Below, piece after piece: positions 45,347 through 58,100 of a stretch of 64,000 nt of DNA. The stretch covers positions 1,721,001-1,785,000 of the forward strand of contig CM057135.1 in assembly GCA_029964075.1 (NCBI GenBank). The letters are read 5' to 3'. Source of the stretch: Patiria pectinifera. Lineage: Eukaryota > Echinodermata > Asteroidea > Valvatida > Asterinidae. Made by a program: the position numbers and the translations under genes. A model generated the notes under the pieces. That model was not told the DNA's origin. It did no database searches and saw nothing but the letters and a program-made list of their open reading frames with translations. The first letter of the stretch is position 1; every line of letters starts with the position of its first letter.

Positions 45347-46202
45347 TTAACTAAATCTGTTAATATGAAAGTCTTCACTGGTCATCTGATCTTCATCTTC
45401 CTGAATATCCTCAGATTGAGCTGCTGCATCACTTCCAGGTTTCTACAGTGCAAACGAATCAAATAAATAACAAAAAATATATCAATTAAAGAAAAACAGT
45501 TTGAGGAGTGGGCCTATTTGAGGGATTCCTTCTGCAAATCACTCAAAGGAACAAGATCACAATACAGACCCCTACGGGCTAAGTTCATAGTACAATATTT
45601 ACAAAGGCAATTCCTACATGTTCACTTATACTTAAATCATACTGCCAAGTTGCTGATCTAGTCATTAAAATGTTGATTGTCGATTGAATTTCACTTGGGT
45701 TTGGCAAGCACAAACTGATGCCCGCAGTATGTGAAGGTTCTCAGCGCAAACAAAAATTGGCAGCTCATGTCATATAAAAACAAGTCATGAATTCTATTAG
45801 CATCTAAGTGGAAATTGTGTACCCGTCACAACTCACAAATGTGTGAAGAAGGGTAAACAATTCCCATAATCCCCACAAAGTTATAAACATTGAAATGTTA
45901 TGTATTGGCAAGTTGATAATTCTTTGTAACATGCAAAAAAAAAAGCACACTTGCGTATACGTCATTTTCGTGTTAGTTTGTAACTCATTCCTTATGTAGA
46001 TTCTTCTACAGCGCATCGATCATGGAAGAACAGAGAAAAACATTTAAACAGTAACCAGGATATTTAGCTTATGTGTGTAAAAAACGTCAAATTTGCAGAA
46101 ATGAACTTACTTTGTAATTCATCTACCTGGAAGGTCTGGAGACTGTTTTCCCCAGTAGCAATTCTTGATTTCGGCCTTCTTGGTATATTAGAGTGATTTC
46201 CT
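45347..46202 (-). pseudogene. Two weak exon candidates inside the 5.1-kb element
   Basis: On the - strand, exon 46202-46127 (AG...GT bounded) reads GNHSNIPRRPKSRIATGENS and ends LQTFQ. Exon 45442-45347 (after CACTGTAG) reads KPGSDAAAQSEDIQEDEDQM and ends at TAA 45347-45349. A third candidate near 47285-47250 reads RITEDLEDEKGW. Basic then acidic composition suggests a nuclear protein tail. No domain recognised, and exon phases do not join cleanly. Confidence 0.25.
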
Positions 46203-48844
46203 CTTGGGGGAAAATTAAAAGAATAAAATGGCAAATGAACCAGTTAATTGAGCAGTTAATTGTCGGTAAATAGATATTCTCTGCTCCATTTTAATGCTGT
46301 GTTGATGCCTTAGTAGAAAATAGTGTAAATTATTCAGTATTTTCTACTTCGACTTTTGGCTGGAGGACAACTTTGTGAAGTTTATTCAAGGTTTCATCTT
46401 GTGGCAATATTTAGAGGTCCGAACTGGTTACCACATTTCCAACCTTTTTTTAGTTTTACATGTTTTAGCCGAATTGGTTCAATGGAGGGGAAAAGAACTG
46501 AAGAACCTATTTTGTGAAGCACACAAAATTACTGTAGTGCACCTTTAACTTCAACTTTCAGCACACACAGCCTTAATGACCATTACCAGTAGGCAGGGTC
46601 ACAAGTTCACCAGTTCAAGTTGCCCCTTGCGAGCAATAAATCGTAATTGAGATTATGTTCCAAGATGTCAAAAACACAACCTGACAAACTCTACACATCC
46701 TTCGTTTTTAATCCTCCCAAAAAGTCTAATTCACGGGCGCGGTTTGATTGATCGAGGCAAAACTCCGCCAAAGTTTCACAAAATAGGCTTAGTCATGTCG
46801 GTTGTAGAAGCGGCATACTGGACCGAATCGGGTGATCTTAAATGTCTTTTTCATTTAATTCCCCACGATTGGTATAACAAGAAATGCAAAGGAAAATACA
46901 TGGAGCCAAAACAATAACAGATGTCGAAAGTCCGGAGATAATTATGGACGAAGCGTATACGTGGCTACATCAGCATGGCTAAACCTATACATGTAACAAC
47001 TTTTACGAGTGTGTGTACATTGTATACCGTTGCTACTATTTGTGTGGAAAAAAAAATGCAATGATCGATCAAGTCGACTTGTCCCCAAATTAACTTGTTG
47101 TCGGCAAAATACAGCAGCACACTTTTGCATAAACATGATGAACAAATTCAAACCAATCTCCAAACTTGTCAAATCAGCTGACATGGCTGATTCATTCTGC
47201 AACATATCTAAATTTGGTTTTAAATGAAAGATTATCTACTCACCAACCTTTTTCATCCTCCAAGTCCTCCGTTATTCTTTCTAGCAGAGTAGAACGACAC
47301 CATCATGACCATGGAAATTGTGATCATGGTGATGTAGGCAACATTTATAAATGCATTAACGTCCATAAAATTCCATCATAAGTGTTTGCCAGAAGAGCAA
47401 TTAAGTCTTGAAAGTTTCCATAGGCATGCACTTAACAGCCAACATTCATGTTTTGAGAAATACTGCCTTAAACTTCTTGTACAAGTACAACATTACCAGC
47501 AACCCATTCCTAGATCTGTTCCTTGCTCTGTGGTTCAACTGACCGTGAATTCAAATCTGCCACACAGGGAGATTCAGGTATTGACTGGTATGCAAGGTTG
47601 TGTGTACTGTGCGTTGGGTGAGACTGGGTTACCAGTGGAAGACAGTGGTTGTAACCTGTCCTTGCACAGCAGGCGGTCACTATACTCTGTGTGGGACTGG
47701 GCCTGTTATAATTGGATTCTGTGTAGCCGGCTGTTATTATTCTAACTCCTTGTGTTTTTTTTTTATTGCCTAGCTACTGCAGTACTGCATTGTAATGGTG
47801 ACTGCAGTACTGCATTGTACTGGTGAACAAAAGTTTGCTGGAAGTTGGAACAGAATAGTTCGAGATGACCACTGGCATGACTGGCAGGATGACTAGTGTA
47901 TGGCCAGAGCAGAGTGTGTCGTTGTGTTTACGACTAGACTTTGAAACAGAACGACCGCAACCTGAGCGCACCTTGGCCAACCAGAGTGCCAAGACGTTTA
48001 TGAGTCATTGTCTATGACGCTTCGATCGGCTAGAATCTTGCGGGATCTTGCCCAAAGCGTACTGAATTATTTTTAAATCATACCGGCATGAAATTTCATT
48101 TCTCGGTTTGCACACAACAATACAAAAACATACAAATACAGAAAATTGACGATAAAAAACAGACAATATTAAAACATTCAATAAAATATAATTAATCAAA
48201 TAATTGCTTAAAACACAGAAAACCTTAACAACACACACAGTGGATGCCGGGTAATTGTCCGTATATATCTGCTAGTAGTTGAAAATGTGTAAATGTATTC
48301 AACATTGCACAAAAATGTAAGATTCCACATCAATTCAAATGGATGGGTCTATTTGTTTCATTTATTTACGTTTGAATGTGAGGTTTTTTAAACGTTTGGG
48401 AAATTGCGTTTTCCAAACGTCACAAAAGACATTTTAATGTAGGGCCATTTTCTAACGTCCAACAAACGTTTTTTAAACGTCGCAAAAGATCGTCTCAATT
48501 GGGTAAATTTTCTAGCGTTCGCAAAACATTTTTAGAACGTTTTTGAAAAAAACTCGGAATTGTACATTATCTACGTTTTAAGCACGTTTTAAAACGTTCT
48601 TTTGGACGAAGACGTGGTGGGGTTGTTTAGTTTATTTACGTTTGAATGTAAGGTTTTTTAAACGTTTGGGAAATTACGTTTTCCAAACGTTAGAAAAGAC
48701 ATTTTAATGTAGGTTCATTTTCTAACGTCCAACAAACGTTTTTTAAACGTCCCAAAAGATCGTTTCACGTGGGTAAATTTTCTAGCGTAAGTGACCTACG
48801 TAGAACCTACCAAAACGTTTTTTAAACGTTCTGTGTTTGCTGGG

Positions 48845-50415
48845 TTAAGATTGGGCTCTGCATTTTTTTTAAGTAAACTCTAATTTCGAAAACATGCAGT
48901 AGTAAACACAACTATTTAAATATGGAATTTGTTTCATCATCTTCAAATCTTAAAAGGGCCAGGTAAAAGGGTAGACTCAAAATGTAAAGGATTGATATTT
49001 TTTTCACAATTGGAATTTTTACTTGGATGACATTATTAGTTTTCTTCCCAAGCAGATTTCCATAAAATTCTCATACTAACTTGTTAAATTACTGATTTAT
49101 TGATACATGTACTCTAATATGATTGTTTCATTGATCCCTTCCGACAAGCGAAAGCTTTCATATGAAAGTAATTGACCTTATGTTACCAGTGATGTGAACC
49201 TTTTCATATGTTGTGTCTTCAATAAATGTTGAAGTTTTCACTCCAGTCTTCTTGTGTACATAAGATATCATTGAGCTAATCTGTCAATATTTCATAAACA
49301 TCAATTGTGTTGCTCCATGCTAATGTGACCGGCCAGACTTAAATTCCTGTAATTATGCTGCCAGGTCCCGTCTGTAAAATATTTCTTTGTCGATGTCTGA
49401 TATTTTTAGCATAAACAGCGATGCGAAAGTTGTCGAAGCATTGCGAGCGCCCTCTTGTGTTTTCCGTTGAATAGAGCATACAGAGTTGCGTAACAATTTG
49501 CATATGACATGCAGTGCGAAAAAGCCTTTTATTCCGTGCAGTGTCTCGAAAGCACAGTGCTTCGGACGCACATTCATGAATTTTTTCGCTAGTTTTCTTG
49601 GAGAGTAAGCAAGCATGGGTAGGTCACTTGACTGCTTGTCGTTGCTGCTGCCAGCCACACCTTATTTCGAGCCAGCTTGTCTATATTTTGCTGTGTTTCT
49701 CACGTGGTTTTGCCATGGTTAGCACGCCGCATGTGCATACACAAATCGTGTACATGCATATCGTGTAGTTTGCCCAAACATCCCGAGGCATAGGTACACA
49801 GGCCGCAACTGCTCCGGTAAGTGTTTCAACTTCGTAAATTTTGATGTTATCTTAAATAGCACTTTACGACACATTTTTATGCCATGAATACTCAAGGTTG
49901 GAAGCCAAGTCTGTATGAAACATTTTTATGCCATAAAATAAATATCCCAGGTTGAAAGCCAAGTCTACAAAAAATGTGCATAATATGACTTGAATTTTTG
50001 GATACTGAACCGTGTAATATTGACTGTATACTTGCACATACTTCGATCCTAAATATGTTGAATTATAGGGTCAATGCACTTTATTGAACTCAAAGTTGGA
50101 TAGCGTGGATGGAAAGAGAAATAAGAGAATGTTCTAGCCTGAAATGAAACACATGAGACATATAGATGGATGTACGAATACAGAATATTGAATACTCTTT
50201 ATGAGCCTTACTGTTTAAACAAACAAATGTTAAAAAATAGATGTACAGTTTAAAATGCATTGTAAATTCATCAATATAGAATAACTACGGATGTGTACAC
50301 ACGTACTGTGGAGATGAAACTTTTTGATGGCACTGATGATTATTTAATATTCCTTCATCGAAACATTTATTAATATTTATGAGATTACTTAATATGTACA
50401 GTACTTTTATTACAG
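48845..50415. other. Spacer with a possible noncoding first exon
   Basis: No protein exon is recognised. A GT donor follows AACTGCTCCG at 49816 after a CpG-richer segment, which could be the end of a 5' exon linked to 50416-50511. Confidence 0.3.
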
Positions 50416-50880
50416 CTACTGCTTGTGGTTCTGTGGTTCCTGATGGTCACAAATAGAGAAGCCTTCTCGAGTAGACCAGTGTATCCCTTATCCAGCATCC
50501 ATAATATTTGGGTACGTGTATAAAACATTATTGCTTGAAATGTGCCTAAGAAATTGGAGATTTGGAGATTTAGAGATTTGGAGATAAATGTGTTGTAAAA
50601 TTATTGCATAGCAAGTGCTTATGGAGATTATTTCTCCTTGATTAAATTTTTATGCCTTTTAATATTTTTATGCCTCTCGTAAGAAATGTACTTGTAAATT
50701 CGCAGCAAAAACATTTCTATGGAACAAATCTCATGATAAGAGATAACCAAGGATAAGGAGAGATGGTTATTTCAAATAATTAAATAATTGAATATTGGAT
50801 TCATAGTCATTGTATATTTGTAAATAAATTAATTTCTATTCTTCTGTTTTCTGTTATTACAGACTGCTGAAGAATGACTG
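50416..50880 (+). other. Possible small spliced transcript
   Basis: Exon 50416-50511 lies between ATTACAG and GTACGTG. A further exon starts at 50863 after TTATTACAG. Joined in phase they end in a TGA at about 50875. The upstream part reads LLLVVLWFLMVTNREAFSSR, a hydrophobic signal-like stretch, but the only ATG lies after most of it. A donor at 49816 may supply a 5' exon. It could be a small membrane peptide or a noncoding RNA of the 27-kb element. Confidence 0.25.
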
Positions 50881-52101
50881 TCGTTTTTTGTTGTAGTAAT
50901 ACAATTTTGATCAATTAAGTGGAATTATACTCCCTGTGTCACTTTCAAATTTTCTGCGTAACCTTTCCAGCTCGGTTACACTAAAATTGGGTAACTCCAG
51001 TCAAAATGCGAAGTTAACTTTTAGACTCACAACAATACCATCCTTCAATTAAGACCTAAAATCATGGACGAAATTGTTGGGACAGTGTTTACCGCACACC
51101 CGTAGCGCCGTTTCAATGTTGTCAAGATGCGACAAACGCTCGCACCGTGAAATTCCTTGGTTTGCTGATTGACATCAAAGTGGTCAACATTGAATTGTGG
51201 GTACGAGGATATCCCCAAAAAAATTTGTCCTGGATTCTTTAAAGGCAAGTACTTGTCAAGACGGCAGCCTGATGATACCATAAGAACCAAGGTGAAACAT
51301 AATTCACTATTACATCTTTATTAAGTTTACATACATGTCCTTAATAAACTTTATTCATGAACACTTTTTTATTACTAGATTAATAAAAGCTACATAAAAG
51401 TGCACAAAACAAAAGAATGAACAGAGGACGGATGGACGGCACTACCTGTGAGAAATATATTTTAAAATATAAGTAAAAAACCAAGTAACACTTCTATCAC
51501 AAGTAACACTTCTATCAACAAACACTGTTACTGTACAGTGTAAACTGTTCCATCTAATATGCTTTTTTTAATAACGGCATGTAAAAAACCTATAAAAGCA
51601 CCATACTTAATGAAAAAAAAAACACAAAAAAAACAAAAAAGCGAGTGGGGTGGGGGAGGGAGGAGTCCCCTCTCTCCCCAGTACCCTTACCCCTTTGCCT
51701 CGTCCCAAAAGAAATTGAAACCAAATACAAATTGGTGGTTCCATGGTACAAATCCCCCAAAATTGTTTGCCCTTGTAGACCCCCTCCCGGGTAATGGAAA
51801 TGTCCACTTACGTCAACAAAACATAACCTTATGTTCACTTGATTAAAAAGGTTCTGCTTGCAACATGTTTTTATAAGTGTACCTTGATCAAAAGGGAGCC
51901 AATTAAAGGTGATGTGTACCACCTGTAATAAACGTTTAGTCTGACTACGAGTGGACAACTCATTCATTAATAACAGATTAGTAAATAAAAGTTTAATACA
52001 AATAATAACCCTACACTGTGACAATAAAAACAAAGCACCTTCAGATTTGGCAAGCTTATAGCATGGTAGTAATTACCAACAGCGGGGATTTTTCTATGTG
52101 C
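50881..52101. other. Spacer downstream of the HECT gene
   Basis: No assigned feature. The frame at 51290-51045 (-) has no known motif. A purine-rich run (about 51600-51665) and low-complexity tracts are present. The HECT gene ends at 52102. Confidence 0.4.
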
Positions 52102-55100
52102 TTACACTTTGCCAAATCCCTTGCTGCACAGGATGGCCACACACATTACCTTTTGGAATGCACAGTATGACACAAAGTGCACAGGAAGGGTCAGTGTGAG
52201 TGAGCAGGTTGACACAACTGGGAAACATCTACACCTTTGGTTTGCTAATGGTGTAGTGTGTACATAACAGTCATGTGTGAACTTCACTCTTGGTTTTGAT
52301 GGCAATCCCAGTGGTGGGTAGTTTGGAGATCCAGTGATGAGGTATAAGAGGTCGCCCATTCCAACATCTCTTCCTTTACAAGTGATGGTTCCTTGTTAGA
52401 GAGAAGAATGGATACAACATACAGAAATTAGGACTAAAACCTAATAAAGGATGTACCTTATTCAATGAAGAAGTGATGATGAATAGCATCCGTACACAGC
52501 TTAGACCTGCTTTAATGTCCTACAAGCCTTATTTTCTATAATATGTGCACTGTAAAAAAAATTGCGTAATTTAACAGTTGTTTTTCTGTTGAAATTTCTG
52601 TAAATTTACAGTAGATGTTACTGTTTTCGGATTTTTCTGTAAATCTACAAATTTGTTACTGCCTACGTACAGTTTTCTCCATTTCGCTGTTTGGTAACGG
52701 TATATTCGCTGTTAAACTAAAATTTTGTGGACGCACAAGGAACATCATGTTTTGAACAAGCCCTCGTTCTGACTCTGTTAGAACACAGTCACATCGCTGT
52801 CGGTCAACAGAGAATCATCTTTTTTTGTACAGGGTTCGGCCGTATCGCGTGATTTTTCACTGGTAGGCGGTAGTAGTGCAGCGTTACTGTGGCATAAACG
52901 CTGAAGGGTACCAGTATGTTGTCAAGGAAGGCGCGCGCGGGAGTCGGACTATACAGTCCCATACAACTTCCCGTTGCGTCCATGCGTATGCATACGGTAG
53001 CATCTTGGAGCAAATTTACCTATCCGTTTCTGCTTGCATGTTTGTATTTTGTATTGTAAATGACTATTACTCTCAAGGAGAAGCGCTATAGAGAAGCAGT
53101 TTCAGTTTGTAAGCCTGATTGTCAACGACAACACATTTGAAAGTTGCTTGGTTGTCATTGCAGCATGACTCGCCGTAAGCCAACGTGCAAGTATCTACAT
53201 TCGCACCTTCATGGGTTTTATCGATAGCACCGCAATTACATGACGTGTAACAAGTATCTGCATGTGACGTACGTTCATTATACGAGAATATCTGTGTACT
53301 GAGGCTCACACAGTACCTGTCATTCGCAATCCTCGATACAAACATGAACACTTTGTCGTTTATCGGCCCCCATCAAATAATCACCGTTTAAACAAAAACA
53401 ACATTTTGTTCAGCAACAGAGAGTTGTTAAGGAACAAAAAAACAGCGAATGTGCTGTTAGGTTACAAAACGACAACACTTAATCATCTGTTACAAAACAG
53501 TAGAATCCTCTGTAAATGAACAATATCAAATAAAGTAGAATCTGCTGTTAATGTACAGAGAAAAAATAAACAGTAGAATATACTGTGCAAAAACAGTAAC
53601 TCCTGTAATGCCAATTGACAATAGAATCAACTGTTATTGAACAGACATTTTTTTAACAGTGTGTGAATATCGAAGTTAAAGTTTGTACTCTGTACGCAGA
53701 GCCACCATGCAGGCTTGTGTGGGTAATTCCTTGTTGAGCGACGTGTGCAAATATTTTAATTTGTTATTACTTTTATTATTATTTCGTGTTATCACAGCAA
53801 ACACACAAAAAATCTTATTCTCCTTTATGCCGGTAAATCCTCAAGTTAAGCTACGTCCCGTAGCCTTCAATCTCGAGAGTCTTTCGCAGGATCTTCGCCG
53901 TTAATATTGTTAGATATTTCAGCTTCTTAATTGTACGTACAATCAAAATGAATCTCAGTGTTCATTTCATTCCTTTTACTTCCTTTTAATTCCTGAAGTT
54001 GTACTTCGTTTTCTTAGCGTGTTCTAAGTCATGTACTGTCTTTGTTTTTACTGTAACTGTCCAGTTGTTGTGATTATCAACGGTTGTGGCAATTAACACT
54101 TTGTCTAATTTCTTTGGTGTGTACACTATGGTGACAGGGCATAAACTCAGTGCTTCATTTTTTTTTATAAAGGCTCCTCTTTTCTTTTAAAAGAATAAAG
54201 GAAAATTATATAAAATCTGTAACTACAAACGATGTTTTTAGCTCACAAGTACCTTCATCTGAAAAGTTCTCTACGAACTGGATAAAGTAGGCATACACAT
54301 CAACCTCAAGTTTGTGTCGATTGCCACCTTCAACAGAGTACTCTGGTTCATCCATGTCATCAATGAAATCATCAGGGGTTGGCATGAACACGTTTCCACT
54401 GCACATCAAAGATCTCCCAGCTTCATAGTTAGACTTGAAGAAGTCTAAGATACCATATAGTTTAAGACCGTCCATAAACTGCTGTAGCTCGGCATTGACC
54501 TTTAAAACAAGGTCATGTACAGCCAACTCTACCACAATATCATGGCGGTTTCTCAGTGAGTATCTGACCTTGGGAGTCACCCCACATGTGACTAGCATAT
54601 CCATCATCTCCTCGCTCTTTAGTAGGGAGTCTACGGTAGGATCATCTACTGATCTCATGATCTGTGGGTGTGTAAACAGTAAGCAATTTAAATCTAAAAA
54701 TTTTTAGTTAGCGTTTAAAAAGGAGAACTATGATCAAGCAAGCACATTTTGCTAGAAGGGTTGCAGAAATTCAATGTATTGATGTTTTTATGTTGCCCTT
54801 ATAATTCAGTTGGAAAAAAAAGGTTGTGCATTCCTTATTTCAAAATGATTCTGTTTTCTTTAACAATAAAAGTCTTCAGGAAAGCCTACATAGGGCACTT
54901 GTTGACATGACTGGATTCTCAATGTGACATAATCATTACATAAGGTATCCATGAGCTGTTCAAGAGAACAATTTGTCTGAGACTGGGTCTGCTGCTAGTT
55001 GAGAATCCAGCCATATTAGCAACTGACCTAATTATGTAAGTGTTCCTGAAGACTTTTATTTTTACACAGGAATGCATAACATCATGATTTATTTCAAACT

Positions 55101-58100
55101 GAATTATTGTATAAACATTTTAAGGGGTAACATAAAAAAAACATCAATACGTTGTATTTCAGCAAGCCTTTAATTCGCACAGCCCAACATTTGAACAAAT
55201 GAAATAAACATGTGACATGGCTTTGAGAGAAATGTCTTTTAGTGCAAAATTAAAGACAAGTCTTAATGATTTTGATACGCCATTACACTTTTTAACAAAA
55301 AGTGTTTCTATGGATGGGAGTAAAAGAGTAGTGACTGTTAACAATCAGGTGATTTCCTGTGTGTTTGAATTGGTGTAAACAAACAACAATGATATGCAAT
55401 GTTAAACAGTGCAATGTTTAGGAATAGATCACTAGAAAAATTTAAATTGTATTTAACTTTAGATTTTTGTTCCCCCTCTTACAATGTTACCATGGTGTAA
55501 CAAAACAATTATTACACACTGTAATGGAGTCTACTGGTTTTGCACATCCTGGGGAGCAGATATGTCACCCTGAACTTCGCCTTATGTACCATGAACCCCC
55601 TCGGGTGTATAAAACACCATGAACCCCATCATCATATGCAACAATGGGATACTTTGTATTGGTCTTTTTTCATGGTTCTTACCACTAGTACACATGCTCA
55701 AAACTACACATGCAGTACTGAGCATGTGTGCATACACTCGGAACTGTCAAAAGGACTGTTCTGTCTGCAGCCGTAAGCATCTCTAAAGTCTCCCAGCGTG
55801 TAACAACTAGCTTATGTGATACATTCCAACACATTCCTTAAAGAGGATCAAAATTATGACAAATAAGTAATGTAAAATTATTACCAGGTCTGCTTTGTCC
55901 TTGATGGCTGTGTCCATGATATCAGCAAGAGATGGCTCCAAAGTATGAATACTCTGACGGACCATGTAATCATACTGGACATGGGAAATGCAACTCGGGC
56001 TCCTGCCGCCATGAACGAGAGACGTCGCAAGCACTTGGCCAGCAATTCTAAACTCTTCCTTCAGAAGGGCACCGGTGTTATGTGTGATGGCCTTGCACTG
56101 ATCTCCTGTTAACATGGAACTACTCGAAAAAATATAACGCAAAATCTCTGAGAAAAATTCTCTGAGTGGCCCTCCTTGATCGACGGCTGGCTCGCCCAGG
56201 AAGGTCACTTTGAGTGGCTTACTTGGATCGAAGCTCCCCTTCTTAAAGACTCGGAGAGTGTCCTGCCATATGGCATTGCGGCGAATCCTGAGATGTGTGC
56301 ATGGTGCTTCAGCCTCTTCAGTTATGTGTTCCATTTTCAATATTTGCAGGTGTGTTTTGATTTGTTGCATGACCTGTTTTGCTTCATGTGGCCTGAAATG
56401 ATAAAGAGAAATTTGTGGATGTCATACAGTGCATTTGACATGTCCTGTCATTCTTTGAGGCAAAATGAAATTATATGTCCTTGAGCCCATTTCTGGACTT
56501 GGTTTTCTTTAATTAATGAAGTTCCCATTGGTTTTGTACTCTACCGAGAACTGACCATGGTAGTAATGTTTCACGGATCTTTTTTGTTAAGTTCTCAGAT
56601 TGAATGGCTAGACATGCTGATGGACAAGGCATACATATCTAGATCAATCATTCAGACCACATGTATACAAATGCTTCACACAGATTGATGACAACTATTT
56701 TAATATGAGACCTTGTTCACTTTGTTGTTGAGTAAAGTGATCAGTGTTTATTTTTAATAAAGTTACTTGTGTTTTATTGCATTATAATCTGTGTTTTACC
56801 TTGTCATGCATTGCTTCTTTGAAGACCTAGACGTCTCTGCTTCCACTAATCGCACTTCTGGAAGATCTTCATCACTGTCATCTATGACAATTAGTTCTGA
56901 GTAGATGCTTCAAAGAAATGGTACGCTTAAATATTAGTATCCCATTAATTTTTAGGAGCTTACAAGGTATATCACCTTCACAGTGCATGAAATTAAATCC
57001 AAATGAAACAAATAGATTCCAAGTATTAAAAAATAACACTGAATTTCAATCATTAACATTTGCATTGTGAGGGAACAGTAAGCAAAGTTTTGCAGTAACA
57101 CCACAAAGAAACACTCTTTCGGGTTGTAAAAGAACCATTCCAATCATTAGGCGCTAGTTGTCCTCAAGAGGATTGTACATGTATTATCAAAATATGGAAA
57201 TGCATCACAGCTCATCACTTACTCTTTTGGATCTCTGGCTGGAGTCGATGACGCAACTGGGACAGGAATTGTGTCACACTCAATTTCTGGTGTGGGACCT
57301 TTTGAAGAGTGTGACTTGGTTGACACGATGCCGGAGTCATCAAGACGTCGTCTTCTTGTCACATCCTAATTGTTAAAGGAAAAGACAGTGGCAACAGAGA
57401 TTTTTCTGCAGGATAGTGTTAATTTCAACAGCCACACTCCAAAAATACATTACAATTATTTAAACTTTTTTTGGTTATACTCTAATCACAGTTGTGGTGA
57501 CTGGCAAAACTTTCCAAACTTGTTTTCAGACACCTTAATTTAGATTGTTTGTGCCCTGTTCAAATCACAGTGCTTATTAATTAAGAGACGATTCCTTTTT
57601 CTTCAAAATGAGACAGCATAATTTCAACAATCAATTGCTTTGGGGTTGAGCAAATTTGTTGTGCATCAAAGCAGTTATTTGGTGTATACTCCAAACATTA
57701 CAAGGCTACAAGACATGGAAACCATTTTAATGTTGCTGTTTTTTTTCTTTTTGTGGGGGGGGGGGGGTGTTTTGAAGCAATCCACTAAGTTGTGCTTTGC
57801 ATCAAGCTGAGTGTCAGTGCATTCATTATAAAGGCACTTGTTTTTTGTCGTGTTTTTCTTTGAACTTCATTCTTTATTGCATGATGACATTTGTTTGCTT
57901 CAGTAGATGTCACCCTTTGTTGACTTAGCTGAACAGCTGGAAACCCTTCATTACCTAAATCAGTCACAAGTAACTTGTGGTAAATTTTTCGTAAATGAAT
58001 TGCAACCTGGTTACATGAGAGGCCGTAAGCCTGCTTGGGGTTTCCTTTTTGCACAACATAGTGGGGTTTGTGTTTTGAGCTCCTTTGCATAAAGAGTGAA

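Larger units (their letters stand above)
43746..48844. mobile_element. 5.1-kb element with CCCAGCAAACA ends and AACGTTTT arrays
   Basis: Begins CCCAGCAAACAATTTGACG and ends CGTTCTGTGTTTGCTGGG. Both arms (43746-44240 and about 48345-48844) are filled with AACGTTTT/AACGTTCT repeats about 10-45 bp apart, and direct sub-repeats (ACATAAAACGTT(T)TGGACGTTCAAACAACCAA). Flanks are CCTT and TTAA with no clear duplication. The 4.1 kb interior has no recognisable transposase, only weak exon candidates on the - strand. I cannot assign a superfamily. Confidence 0.75.
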
